Shown in pieces: positions 50,301 to 62,300 of a stretch of 64,000 bases of DNA. The notes under the pieces are model-generated. The model searched no databases, was not told the DNA's origin, and saw only the letters and a list, made by a program, of their open reading frames with translations. Both the position numbers and the translations under genes were made by a program. The stretch comes from Caprimulgus europaeus (lineage: Eukaryota > Chordata > Aves > Caprimulgiformes > Caprimulgidae), in the NCBI GenBank assembly GCA_907165065.1, contig OU015524.1:36461295-36525294 (forward strand). The letters run 5' to 3'. Positions within the stretch are counted from its first letter, which is position 1; each line of letters begins with the position of its first letter.

Positions 50301-53300
50301 TGGCAGTCAAGTGTGGAACAGAAACTCTCAGACATAAGAGCATCTGTTTTTCTTCCCATTACCATGATTTTAAATGTATGTATGTGTATATATATATATA
50401 CACAAACACACACATATATGTGTGTGTTCTTTTTTTAAGTGCAGAGATAGAGGCTCTGCAGGTAAATGCAAGTGGCTAGGTATAGCTTTTAAATGCAAGT
50501 GATGATTCTGTAGTGAATCATACAGAACAACTTACAGCTTCCCGGTGTATTAATTTCCATGGTGTGTTACAAAAATTAAAACAAATCTCATAGCAGCTAG
50601 TCCAAGTGTGGAAAGCCATGCATCTTTGCAATGAGGCTTGTGGTTACCTTCATTAATAGTATCTCTGAAAGTTGCTAAATCATCTGTTTGGTTCAACATT
50701 TGAATTGTTATGCAGCATAATAAAATAATCAGGCTATATTAATTTGTAGAAGATCATGTCATGTGCTTTTTATTTAAATAGTAAATATGTCTTTTGAAAA
50801 ATGAACAAAACATGGGTTTCACTTAGCAATCTTTCAGTGAGTGTGAAAAACTAGGTCAGCCAAGTTATAATTAAGATGCATAAAAAGTCCCAGCGTGTGG
50901 CATAGTTACCAAAGATCTCAGTAGTTCTATTTCCTACATGCTCAGTGATTTTCTTTATGAAAGAAGGGGGTAACTTAGCAACACTTTCAGAAGTGGAGGA
51001 ATTTTTTGTTGAATGTTTCCTTTCCAGCTTTTCTCACATGTACTGAGATCCATATTAGCAGAGCTTTATTTTCGTGTCCTTTCAAGAATGTGTGTTTTAA
51101 TTCAGAGACTCAGATGGACTCACAAAACAGGACAGCTGATTGTTATCAGTCTGAGTTCAGTATTGCAAACTATAAGCTGTGTATTCCTTTATAAATCTGA
51201 GACTCCGTGATATTTTTGGCATACTATTTTTTCATTCTAGTAACTTTTCAAATTTGCTGTCCTGTATGTATTGCATGTTGAGTGGAATATTGCATTGTAA
51301 GTTCAAAAGAGAGGAAAAGAGAATGATAGTTTAAACCTCAGGGTGAAGAAGGGAAGAGATATTTGTGATTAAAAGGTAATAACTAAGAGACCTAATCAAA
51401 TGGTAGAGCTTGAAGGGCTTGTATTTGGTTATAAAAAGTAATAGAAACAAAACAGGATGCTCAATAGAGGTATGAGTGTGGAACAAAAAAAACCATGGAA
51501 AGATTAGCTTTATGTTGGGTGGACTGGAGGTAATTGAATAACATCTGAACCTAATGCCTTTGGGACAAGAGGGAAGCAGCCTGAACAGTTCAGGCTATTC
51601 ATTGTAAACAATATTTTGTTTGGTTTTAACTTGGTGTTAATGCTTTTAGACTAAATAAGATGCCAAGACTGAGATGGCGTTTCCTTTTTTCTCTCCCTGG
51701 TAGCAACTATATTTGCCAAGGCTTGTATTTACAATGGAGCTAAAAGGGGGAAAAAAATCATAATTTACTGAAAAAACCTTGTAATTAGAGACAAAAGGTG
51801 TATACAATTGAGTGAAGTCCTTTGTGTCCAGAAGATAGCTCATTTTCATATACTCAGTCACCCTTTTGTGATGTGTAGATTTGGAGATCTATTGTGCAGG
51901 GAAGCTGGTAAAGGCACAGCTTCTTTCGAGTCGCATCACTTGGTGCAGAGCCTTATGTGGTATAAGTGTGTGAACTGTACTCTTAGCCTTTGATCCTCCC
52001 TTTTCTAGTGAACCTACCTATGGATGTGTTTATGTTACAGTGACTGGAGCTCCTATAGGCATGCTATAGCAGCTGGAAACTAGTAAGTTTGGATATGGCT
52101 AGTAAGGACATGGAATTCAGTGCTGACTAACCTATTTGGTGATTAAACTGATTTTACAAGTAGTGATGTATTGTCAGCTTCAAGTTGTGTTGCTAGATTG
52201 GAGTAAATGTAAACAGTTTCATTGTAGACATGCTTTTGGATGTGTGTGGATGTGGTATTAGGATGACTCCAGCAGCTCCCACCAGCTGTTCTCTACATTT
52301 TGGCTACTTCTCCAGAGCCTATTTGCATATTTTATAGTGAAGTTGAGGAAGGACCTGAGCTTTTCTGTGTTACTTTTACATTATATATGGGTGAATGGTA
52401 GTTTACCCTTCCCTCCTGTGGCTATTTACACTTACTGTCTCAAGTTGTGCACACCTCAGGTCTAAGTGTTATGTTCAGAGGATGCTGTTTATTGGTAAGT
52501 ACAGTGATTATCTTTAGAGTGGCTATTTTTTATATATCTTTTTGCCCTCAGCTACTTGAGAGATGTTTAGTATTTTGGAAGTGGAAAATATGCTTTTATT
52601 AATCAACGTTGTCTAAACACATGTTTCAGGATTATTTGTTTTGTTTTCTTGCAGTGGAAGCTTTAACATTCCCTCCTTCTTCAGGGAAGTCTTTCATTAT
52701 GGGAACAGATGAAGCCCTTGAAAATGAGCTGGGTCTTGGAGAACTGGCAGGTCTTACAGTAGCCAATGAGGCAGATTCACTGACTTATGATGTAAGTGGT
52801 TATTAATGGTGACTCAAGGTCCTATTGTCTATTGCTGAAGGCGGATGCAAGTTACATGTGTGTACACTCAGCAGAAAACATTTCCCTGTTAAAGTTATGC
52901 TGACTTCCTTATGAGGAAGTCACAAATTATTACTTGACTTATCTGTTCTTCCCTTACACAGCAGCCTTCAACCTCTCCATCAACCCCTCTCCTTCTCTCA
53001 TTTGCCTGCCATGTCATTCAGATAGTTGAAAGTAAATGTAATTAGTGATAGTGATGCAGTTGGGTACTTGTAACCCCAGTGATGCTGAGCAAAATTAGGA
53101 TTGGCATAGCCAGCAGATTGAGGGAATTTAATGTCCCCTCTACACGGGGCTGATAAGCCCGTACCTGTATACAGTTTTGGGCTCCTCCACTTCAAGAGGG
53201 TTGTAGAGAAACGGGAGACAGTCCAGTAGAATGTGACTGATGAGGACATGTTAAGGTATCTGGTTTTGTTCACTTGTTAGGAGGCGAGGCAGAGCTTGAA

Positions 53301-56300
53301 TAGCAGCCCACAGGTACTGGAAGGGTGCTTACCAGAGTAACAGAGCCAAGCTTCTCCATAGTGCTAGGTGTTAAAACAAGAGGAAACTAGCAAATTGTGG
53401 CTCAGGAGGTTCGGGTTGGACGTTAGGGAAAAAAGTGTTACACAGGAGGTGGTACTGAAACAATTTGCCCGGAGAAACAGTGGAATCCCTCTCCTGGCAG
53501 ATGTTCGAGACTTGGTTAGGAGGGAGCTGTGGCTTACATTACTGGTGTGGGCTGTTAGTCTCATTCCAAATGGGAAGCTGGACCAGAGACTTTTTAGGAG
53601 GATGTTGCGGCCAGCACTTCTGTGGCTACGGGTGTACCCTACAGCTTCTTTTTCTTTCACTGTTAGTGAAAAATGTTTCTTAAAATTGATTCTTTGCAGT
53701 CATACACAATTTTTGTATTTCTGATTTCTTGGGAAAAGATACTTCAGGTGTTACTTTAATCATCTGCTCCTTTGTGATCTGTCAACTTCAGATTAATCTT
53801 TCTTTTATATTGCCCAGCTCTATCAAGGTTGATGGATTTTAGAAATTATTTTTTAGTATTGTGTGTTGGAGAGGAATCCTATCCTTCAGTAAATTTGACT
53901 GAAGTAATCACTATCTGGAATTTTACTGTCACAAATCAAATCTGAGACTTCAGAAATAACCTGTAGGCCCTTCCTTTGAAGTTCTACCGTTGTATGTACT
54001 TGTAAAGAAGTAAATTACATATTCAATAAAAGTTTACACACATTTTGAGTGACACTGCAGAGATGTGTTCTACTATTATAGCAGATTTCTGAGCATGTGA
54101 TGTGTTATGAAACATCAGGATTGCAATGATACAGAACATCTCTGCTGAAATTAAGTATTTTAGCATTATGTCCTAATTTTGGCTCAGCTCTTAATTTTTT
54201 TTTTTTATGATCTTCCCTGATTTTGTCTCCTAAAAGGGGTAGGACGGTGTACAAGTTTCATTTCTTTTACAGTTGCACCTAAAACTTAGATGCTAAATTT
54301 TTTAATTCAGAGGACATGACAAACGTAAACCATCTGTACAAAATCTTAATGCTTTCAGTGCTTAACTTCATTGTTCAGGTGTCCAGATAAACTATTGTCT
54401 ATATCTGCATATACTGAACTAACAGCTTTCATTTATGGAATCTTGCATTTCTTTGTCCACCCCCTTGCTATTCTGCATGGCTGAGAATATTAACTTCTGT
54501 TTGTTCACTTGCTAAATGCCTTTATGAAGTCCTGTGATCAGGAATTCATAGCCATGCTTACTTCAAGTCTTCCCATTTTCTTGTGCTGATAATTTTAAAA
54601 AAAAAAAAAAAAAGTTTACAAAGCTCCTTGTCATTGTGCTCTTTATTGAAGCAAAATGGAAGGCTAGTTTTTTTCATTTCAAATTTCACTGGAAGTTTAT
54701 ATTACAAATAATATAAGATGTTTTTATTTTGGACTGCTTCATACCTTCTTCCAGCTGCCAAATGTGAATCAGATAAATTAGTGGAAATTTAGTGTGGTTT
54801 TTTTAAGAGTTTTGAATCATTTGGAGAATTAAGTTGAAAGGTACATGTGAATTGGTCTTTACATGTATTTGCTCTGAAGAGTTGCAGACACTTTCTTATT
54901 TTCAGCCCCTTTATTTCTACTGACATTTGTATTGGATTAATTTCTTCTAAAATGTGGAAGCATTAGCCTAACGCATTTAATTGATTAAGTTCATTACATA
55001 TTGCTTTGGCTGTCTGTAAATTAAAGAATGGTTTTCACTTGGTAATAGAGATTATGAATTTATTGCCTAAACAGAAAATTTTCCTTTTGTGGGCAGGTTT
55101 TTAGAGTATCTAACAAGATGAAATTTCCCTAGTCAGTACTATCTTAAGTTTAAATTTTCTTTTTCCTTCCTTTACACATTGTTGTCTTAACAAATGTTCA
55201 CTTTGGTTTGTTCTGGTTTTTTTACCTAGCCTTCTGAGCAGATTAAGAAGCTTCATAAAATTATAATAGACTACTGTACATAGGAGCATCTGAGCTACAA
55301 GATAATCACATTTAATATTGTATGCTGACTTGGAAGTTTTGGTCTTTGCAGTAGGCTCTTGCTTGACTTACTGCACAACTTTGAACAAGAGAAGTGTCCA
55401 TAATCCTACTTGCATATCGTTGCTCTTTCTGGAGTTTTCAAGTTGTCTGTATAGACACAAATATTACTGTTAGTGGCAAATCCAGATCAGATAATAATTT
55501 GGCGGTTGAACTTCCCCCTCCCCTCTCCCTACCCCCCTCCAAACTGCTTTTCAAGTCTCAGATTGCCTCACTGTTGTATTTTAGTGGGGAAGGAGAAAAG
55601 GAGGCTGGCTGCTGTGTTAGTAACCCAGCCTCTTGCAGCTGATGGGCGGCTGGTGAGTGAAAGGGAGTGATGGTGGTGCAGCCAGGCGGTACGTCAGGGC
55701 TAGGATCCATTTCCACCTCTGCTGCTGGTCTGTTGGCTGGGACTGCCCTCCATCTACTTCCCAAATTATAACCTAATCATCTTGGACTCCTTTGGAAGAA
55801 AATTTTTGAATGAATAAGAAGCAAATTGAGAATATTATCCTGCCAGAACTGGCATGCACTTTTAGGCTGTCTAAGGTAGCTTTTGCAGATGTGACACAGG
55901 ACCTGTGCTCCTGATATGGCAGCTGGACGGCAGGCAGGGTTCCCTCTGTCACCTGATCAGCATTAGATGCCTGTGTTGAGGCAGCCAAATTCCTCTCCAG
56001 GTGTATATGAATACTCTGTACGTCTTGTACCCTTTTTACTGAGACTTTCTTGGCCAATCTTCAGAAAATCTGCCAAAGCTGCTAACTTTGCAGTCCTGCC
56101 CCATCCTTGCATCAGCTTGAGCATTTGTCTGTTCCCTAATTGAGCCAGGTCAGCTCAGTAGACTCGCAAAGAAACTGGCTGTCTCCCTGAGCAAGGCAAT
56201 ATGTAATTACTAAGAAATATGATGAGACTAAACCTGCTGTCTATTACGACTCCTTTCTCCTTTAAAATCTTTAGAACCTCATAATTGAAGTATATTTTTA

Positions 56301-59300
56301 TTATTAAATTCAGAAGTAACAAAACAGAAGAAAAAGCACTTTCAAATTCAGTTAGGTCTTCTGTTGATCACTGCAGCTCTTGCCGTTTTGTCAGATACGT
56401 TCATTTGTCAGATACCTCCCATTCTGCTTCACATTCCAGAATAAAATGTAGATTCCTGAAGTGGCTCAAAACAGTCGTCTCTTCTTTGTAGTTAATGTTA
56501 TTAAATTACTTTGGATTATCTGTAGCTTTCAACATAATGAAATCATCAATATTTGAGTTAAAATTGTTTGTTTTCCTGGTTTTCCATAACCACCATCAGC
56601 AGTGGTTTTGCGAAGGTAAATTTGACTATTGCAATGCTGACTGACAGAGTGATAAAAGTCTGTTCAGCGTTTTATGTCAACATTTGTTCAGAGGAGCAGT
56701 GTTGAAGTAACTTATTTTTTTAAGGGCCTTCTTTTTGGATCTGCTAAAAATGCATTTATTACAAAATAATTGTATCTGTATATATGATAGCTTATTGCTT
56801 GCCAGTTACATTCTTTTACGTTCTTAGTGTGTAGCAAAGTCCTTTTTGACTTTTTTTTTTTCCTGGCAAGCTTTACTTGTCTTGCATTATTATAGAGCTT
56901 GTGTTGCCTTAGGAGAGTAAGTTAGATGCTTAGGTGCTAAGTGCTTCTCTGTTTTCTTAGATCTTTACTTCAGAGATGCCATGTCAGTGGTACTTCAGAT
57001 ATTCAAGGACCACAGCTTGGTTTTGTCAGGCACAGTGTTAATGAATAAGCCAGTAGGTACCGATCAAATTTCAAATACCAAACTGAGTTCACAGCAATAT
57101 GAGTCAGAAAGGCACTTTTCAGCTTTTAAATTGTGTACTTGAAGTGTTTCAAATTTGCACAGAATGTGTTACTGTGGGCACGTTACTTGTTTTAATGAAT
57201 CTAACTTAGTTCTCATTTTGAATTGTCTGATCATGTTAAATGAACTGTTGCTGAAGAGCACGTTGTTATGAAAAGTGGGTGAGGCAATTTGATGACATCT
57301 GAAAATGCCAAACTGAATTTCTGATTTCTTCCTTTCCTTGTGCCTTCCACATTAACTACAAGTTTAGCATTTTTTTTTTTTATTAGATAGCAAACAATAA
57401 AGATGCATTGAGAAAGACTTGGAACCCCAAATTCACGTTAAGAAGTCATTTTGATGGAATAAGAGGTCTCGCTTTTCATCCAGTTGAACCAGTCTTAATA
57501 ACAGCTTCAGAGGACCATACATTAAAAATGTGGAATTTACAAAAAACAGCCCCAGCAAAAAAGTAAGATTTTTTTTTTTCTTTGTTTAAAAAAATATTTT
57601 CATTTATGAAGAAAAAAATAAAAATAATTGTAGATGCCACTTCACTGGATGGCCCTTGAATTAGTGTAAATTATTCCTTGAATTTAAGAGTAGGAAAACA
57701 AACTCTTAGAGAAGGATGGAGACTTTTAAAGAGTGCCAGAAGAAATCCATGTGTGTTTGTGAATGTGTTCTGTTTGTAAAAATGAAAACCATTCACTTTT
57801 TTAGATCTTCCTTATAGATAACATGGCAAATTAATTTACTAGTGAGACTATTTGAATGTGGTCTGTTAGTGTGCTTGCATGTGTATATAAATGTATACAA
57901 ATGCATTTATATATATATGCATACACAAGTATGCATATACATGTGAACAGCTTTAAACTTTGACTGAGATGTTGCTGGGTTCCTTTGTGTTCTGTCTCAT
58001 GTGTGTTGCTGGGGATTTGCAGAAATGAGAGCAAGCTCTTAGCAGGGCCAGTGCAGTAAGGGAACACATCGTAGCTTTTAGGAGGACTGGGCAAAGCGTG
58101 GGGTCTTCCCGCAATCTGCAACAAGCATTGGATTGGTAAAGTCCAAAGCAGGAATTTTTGAAGTGGTTTATAACTGTGCTACAGTGTTGATATGAAAACA
58201 AGGTGCCATAAGCTCCTTGGCTCTGGTGGGGATTGAAAATGCTTCCTGATATATCCCATGTGATACTGATGGCCCTCCCCTCCTTCCCCACCATTGGTGT
58301 AGGTGCCTACTGGTTTGATTGGTGCGCGAGAGTTTGTGGAGTCTCTACCTTAAAGGTCTTTAAGAAAAAAAGAAAACTGAATAAACAAATCCCATCATAT
58401 TTTGAAAGAATACGAACAATTCCTAGATGTATGGAAAATCATGTTGGGTGAGGAAGTTGTGGGATAAACATTTCAAAAGATGTAGCAGTGATTTTAAGAA
58501 TTTAGCAATTCTGCCACGTTTTTGTAAAGCATTGTGTAAGATCATATACGTGTTAACATTTTCTTGTACTTCATTTAGGAGTGCTTCTCTTGATGTAGAG
58601 CCAATATATACCTTCAGAGCACATAGGTGAGTATTTCCTGAGAAACATTGTTATATTTTGAGAAATACATGATTTTTAAGCAGATACGGATTCTTTTTAA
58701 AAAAAGTAATTTCTGCCTTTTTATCCAGTGATTTTATGTGATGCTTTTAGTTCCCATGTTACTTAAAATATCTTCAAATGTTCATCTCCTTTCTGCTTAA
58801 TTATTTATGTATGGAGCTAGGTACACCACAGTTTTAAAAAGAAAAACCTTCAAATTATACAGTTCAAATTCAATCAGGTCTTTTGTTGATCAGTGCAGCT
58901 CTTGCCTTTTTGTCAGATACGTTCATCTGTAGAATGAAACTGTTTGCAGTGGTTTAAATTTACTGAATTTATTTCATGAAAGAGACTTAGATCTTTAAAA
59001 AACAGAGAAAAAAGCTGTTTATACCAATTAACAAAGCCTATAGTTTAAAAGTGTGACACTTTTCTTATTTCATGTGCACAATGACTATATTGTCCTGATT
59101 GAAGTTATGTTGCCAAATACTGTGGAGGATTTTTTGTGGGAAGTGGTGTAGCACATGATCTGACTATGCAGAATTTTTTGTTGTGGTCCACGCAGCAAGT
59201 GAATTCTATCTAACAGGGAAACTTGAAGATTCCATTGGCATTGTTTTTCACATAATGAAAATGTTAATAGTCAACATTTCTTTTTTGGGGGGATGGTTCT

Positions 59301-62300
59301 TCCAGTGGACCGGTGCTCTGTGTGGTGATGAGTAGTAGTGGTGAACAGTGTTACAGTGGGGGAGCAGATGGCCTCATCCATGGCTGGAATATAACCAACC
59401 CAAACATCGACCCCTATGACTCTTACGGTATGTTGTTGTCGTACACACCAGTGAAATGATACATTTAGTGACATTAATGTTATGTTGTTAAAATAGTATA
59501 ATTTTGAAGTAATGCTTCTTTGAAAATCTAAAAGAGAAAATTGGATGTTGGCTTCAATTACTTTTAAGTAAATTTTTGTTTTAATACTGATGCTGGTTGA
59601 TGAGAAAATAAAATTTGTAATTTTCTTAAAAAAGGCCTTGATCTCATCACAGTTTTGAGAAACACTAGGTTGAAAAAGTACAGGACTAAACCTGATACTT
59701 GGCAAGTACAGCAAATGTGTATTTTAATGTTCTTTTCTTCAACAAATCTCTGCGCAGTTGAGATAAAAAGAAGTTGTATAGTCTGAGACCAAAGCTGTTA
59801 ATGTTGTCTGCAAACAGCTAAAAAGGCCCAGTTAGGTAAGGTTTGCCAGACCTGAATGGAAGTCAGCCTTGTGTCTGTGTCTTAAAATATTTTTTGCTTC
59901 TTGCAGCTTCAGATGTGGTTGACCTCAAAGCTGGCTTTTGGAAAAAAGGGACTGATGTGCTATTAATGGTTGTTTGAGAGTGAATTTTAAAATCAAAGTG
60001 TATTTTGCTAATTTTGCTACTGTTCTTTCTGCTGAAACATTGTTCTGTTTGATTAGTTGTAAACTGGGTAGCTGATTGCCACATATGCTGATGAAATTCA
60101 AGTATCTTCATAGAAGAACAATTGAGACTCCTATATTGATAGGACCTGATTGGTCTCAATTTTTTTTATGGACTAGCTTCTTAAGGTTGGTCCATAAACA
60201 TAGGCAAATACAACTATTGACTTAATTCTGTTTTGTTTTGAAATGTGCTTTGTTGTGTTTTGTTTGCAGATCCTTCTGTTCTAAGAGGTGCTTTTGTAGG
60301 CCATACAGATGCAGTGTGGGGTCTGGTTTACAGTGGATCACACCAGCGTTTGCTGTCCTGTTCAGCAGACGGCACTATACGTCTGTGGAAAGCTACAGAA
60401 ATTGCTCCAGCTCTCAATATATTTAATGATAATCAAGGTATAGAAAATTGCTCTACCTTTTAAGTTCACAAGCATCACTGTTCAGACTGCCGTCATTTTG
60501 GCTACTGAATAGAAATCCTTTTTGTTTGTTTTGCTCAAATTTTGTACATTACACAAACTTTGCATAATGTATCACCTCCATAGTTCAGATTCAAACTGAG
60601 TTTGCATTTAGGTCTTTGCTTTAGGTTTGTCCAGAAAAGCTCTTTTTTCCCCCAATAGAGGTTTGAAGTAGCCAGTGTCATTGTACCTTCCAGTTTGTGT
60701 TCCTTGTGCCTCTAACACAGATATTGCAGTTGAATTTCTGAGTTTGCACATTAACTGAATAGCAATAGGTCATCCTAAACACTGCTAGTTGAAAAAAATT
60801 ACTCCTTTGGATTTAGTTACTGAAATGTCATGCACAAATCAAAATTATACTGTTTAGAGCCTAATTTCTTGCTATTTGAGTAAATGCTCTAGAATGCGCC
60901 TGTTGACACTGCCAGACTCTTGGAGCTGATGGTCCTAAAGGCAACCCATGAACTGAGACAGTTCTTTGGCTCTTCAGAACAGCTTCGAGACAAAATACAC
61001 TTTGGCATAATTGAACAAATTTATCGAATTATAGCGTAAAGCTGGTCAGATCTGCCATTACTTGTTAGTTAAAATAGACTGAGCAAAATAGAAATGTTTC
61101 ATGTATTTTAGTTCTTGCAGAGCTATGTTTCCAAAAGTCTGCAGGGTTGTGTGAAAAACATAACTGGTTTGCTGCCAGCTTGCCTACCTGTCTACTTTGA
61201 AAACTTCCTGGTAATGGTTTGTTTGTTTGGGGATTTTTTGTTGTTTTGTATTTGTTTTTAATTATTAAATTAAAGGAGAAATGGGAGTAGTCTTACCTCA
61301 CAGAGCTAGTCTTTGGGCATTTTTATATTCCAAACTGGAATAAAACCCAGTTGTGAAATTCAAAGATTCTCCTTTGAAACTCACTTTTCCTGTGACTTAC
61401 TGTGAACCTTGAACAAGCTGTCTAAAATATCTATCAGTCATAATTTAAATCCTTCAGGTTAGCCATTGTAGGTTTACCAGGAAGCTGCAGATAAGCAGGC
61501 ATGGCAGTGGTAGAAAAGGTCACTTCAGAAACAATACATATTTTCTTCTCACACCAATCCTTTTTGGCTTTTTTTAAGTACCTGTAGATAAGTACCAACA
61601 TTCCTGAGTTTCTGTGTCCAAGAAAGATGTTTCTCCCATGAATCTTAGGTTTAGAGAGAGGTGATGATATTTCTGCTTTATCTGAATCTGTGGACATTGA
61701 GTTGCTTAACATTCAGTGTGTCACTCTCTACCTCTTCCTCCTCCTTCTGGCATCTGTTGCAGCCGGTGTTGTTCTTTCACATAGCAAGTGGTGAACAGGA
61801 CATTTGAGGAGAAAAATTCTGGGGGATGTTTCCTATACACAAGCTCTGCTGATTTAGCCTTCTGTCCTGTGAGTTCAGATAGCTGCAGTGTAAGGAGATC
61901 AGATGTACACCATAATGGGCAGGATGGATGAAGCTTTGTATTATGAATTTATAATATATTTGTGTAACTTTCCATACTGACAGTGTCAGTATAAAAAATT
62001 TGCTCTTGGAAAGCTTTGGTTTTTGTTTTTGTTTTGTTTTGTTTTTTAAAGCTCTGAATTTGCCCAGGTTAATAATAACGTTAATCATCTGTCATGTAAA
62101 TTATTTTACCACTTCAATTTTATGTCCTTTTATTTAATGCAAAGGAGGTTTGTTTGAGAATTGCTCTTACAGTTAAAGGAAGGAAAAGAGGGCAGGGAGC
62201 TCTTATTTTCTTAATTTAAAAGTAGATTTCTGTCCAGCCTCAGTTCCAGATACAGCATCTCAGTAAAGAGTGTTGATATGCACATCAGAAAAATAGAATT

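Larger units (their letters stand above)
52792..57386 (+). other. STRN intron 10 (4.6 kb)
   Basis: Donor GTAAGT, acceptor TTTATTAG. It holds a sense CR1 fragment (about 53090-53615), poly-A at 54597-54613, a C-rich tract near 55511-55542, and one copy of a 64-base repeat at 56341-56404. Confidence 0.9.

Noticed and set aside
61434-61712. 92-codon minus-strand ORF in intron 14
   Set aside because: No recognised domain, AT-rich intronic composition, and no promoter or splice context.
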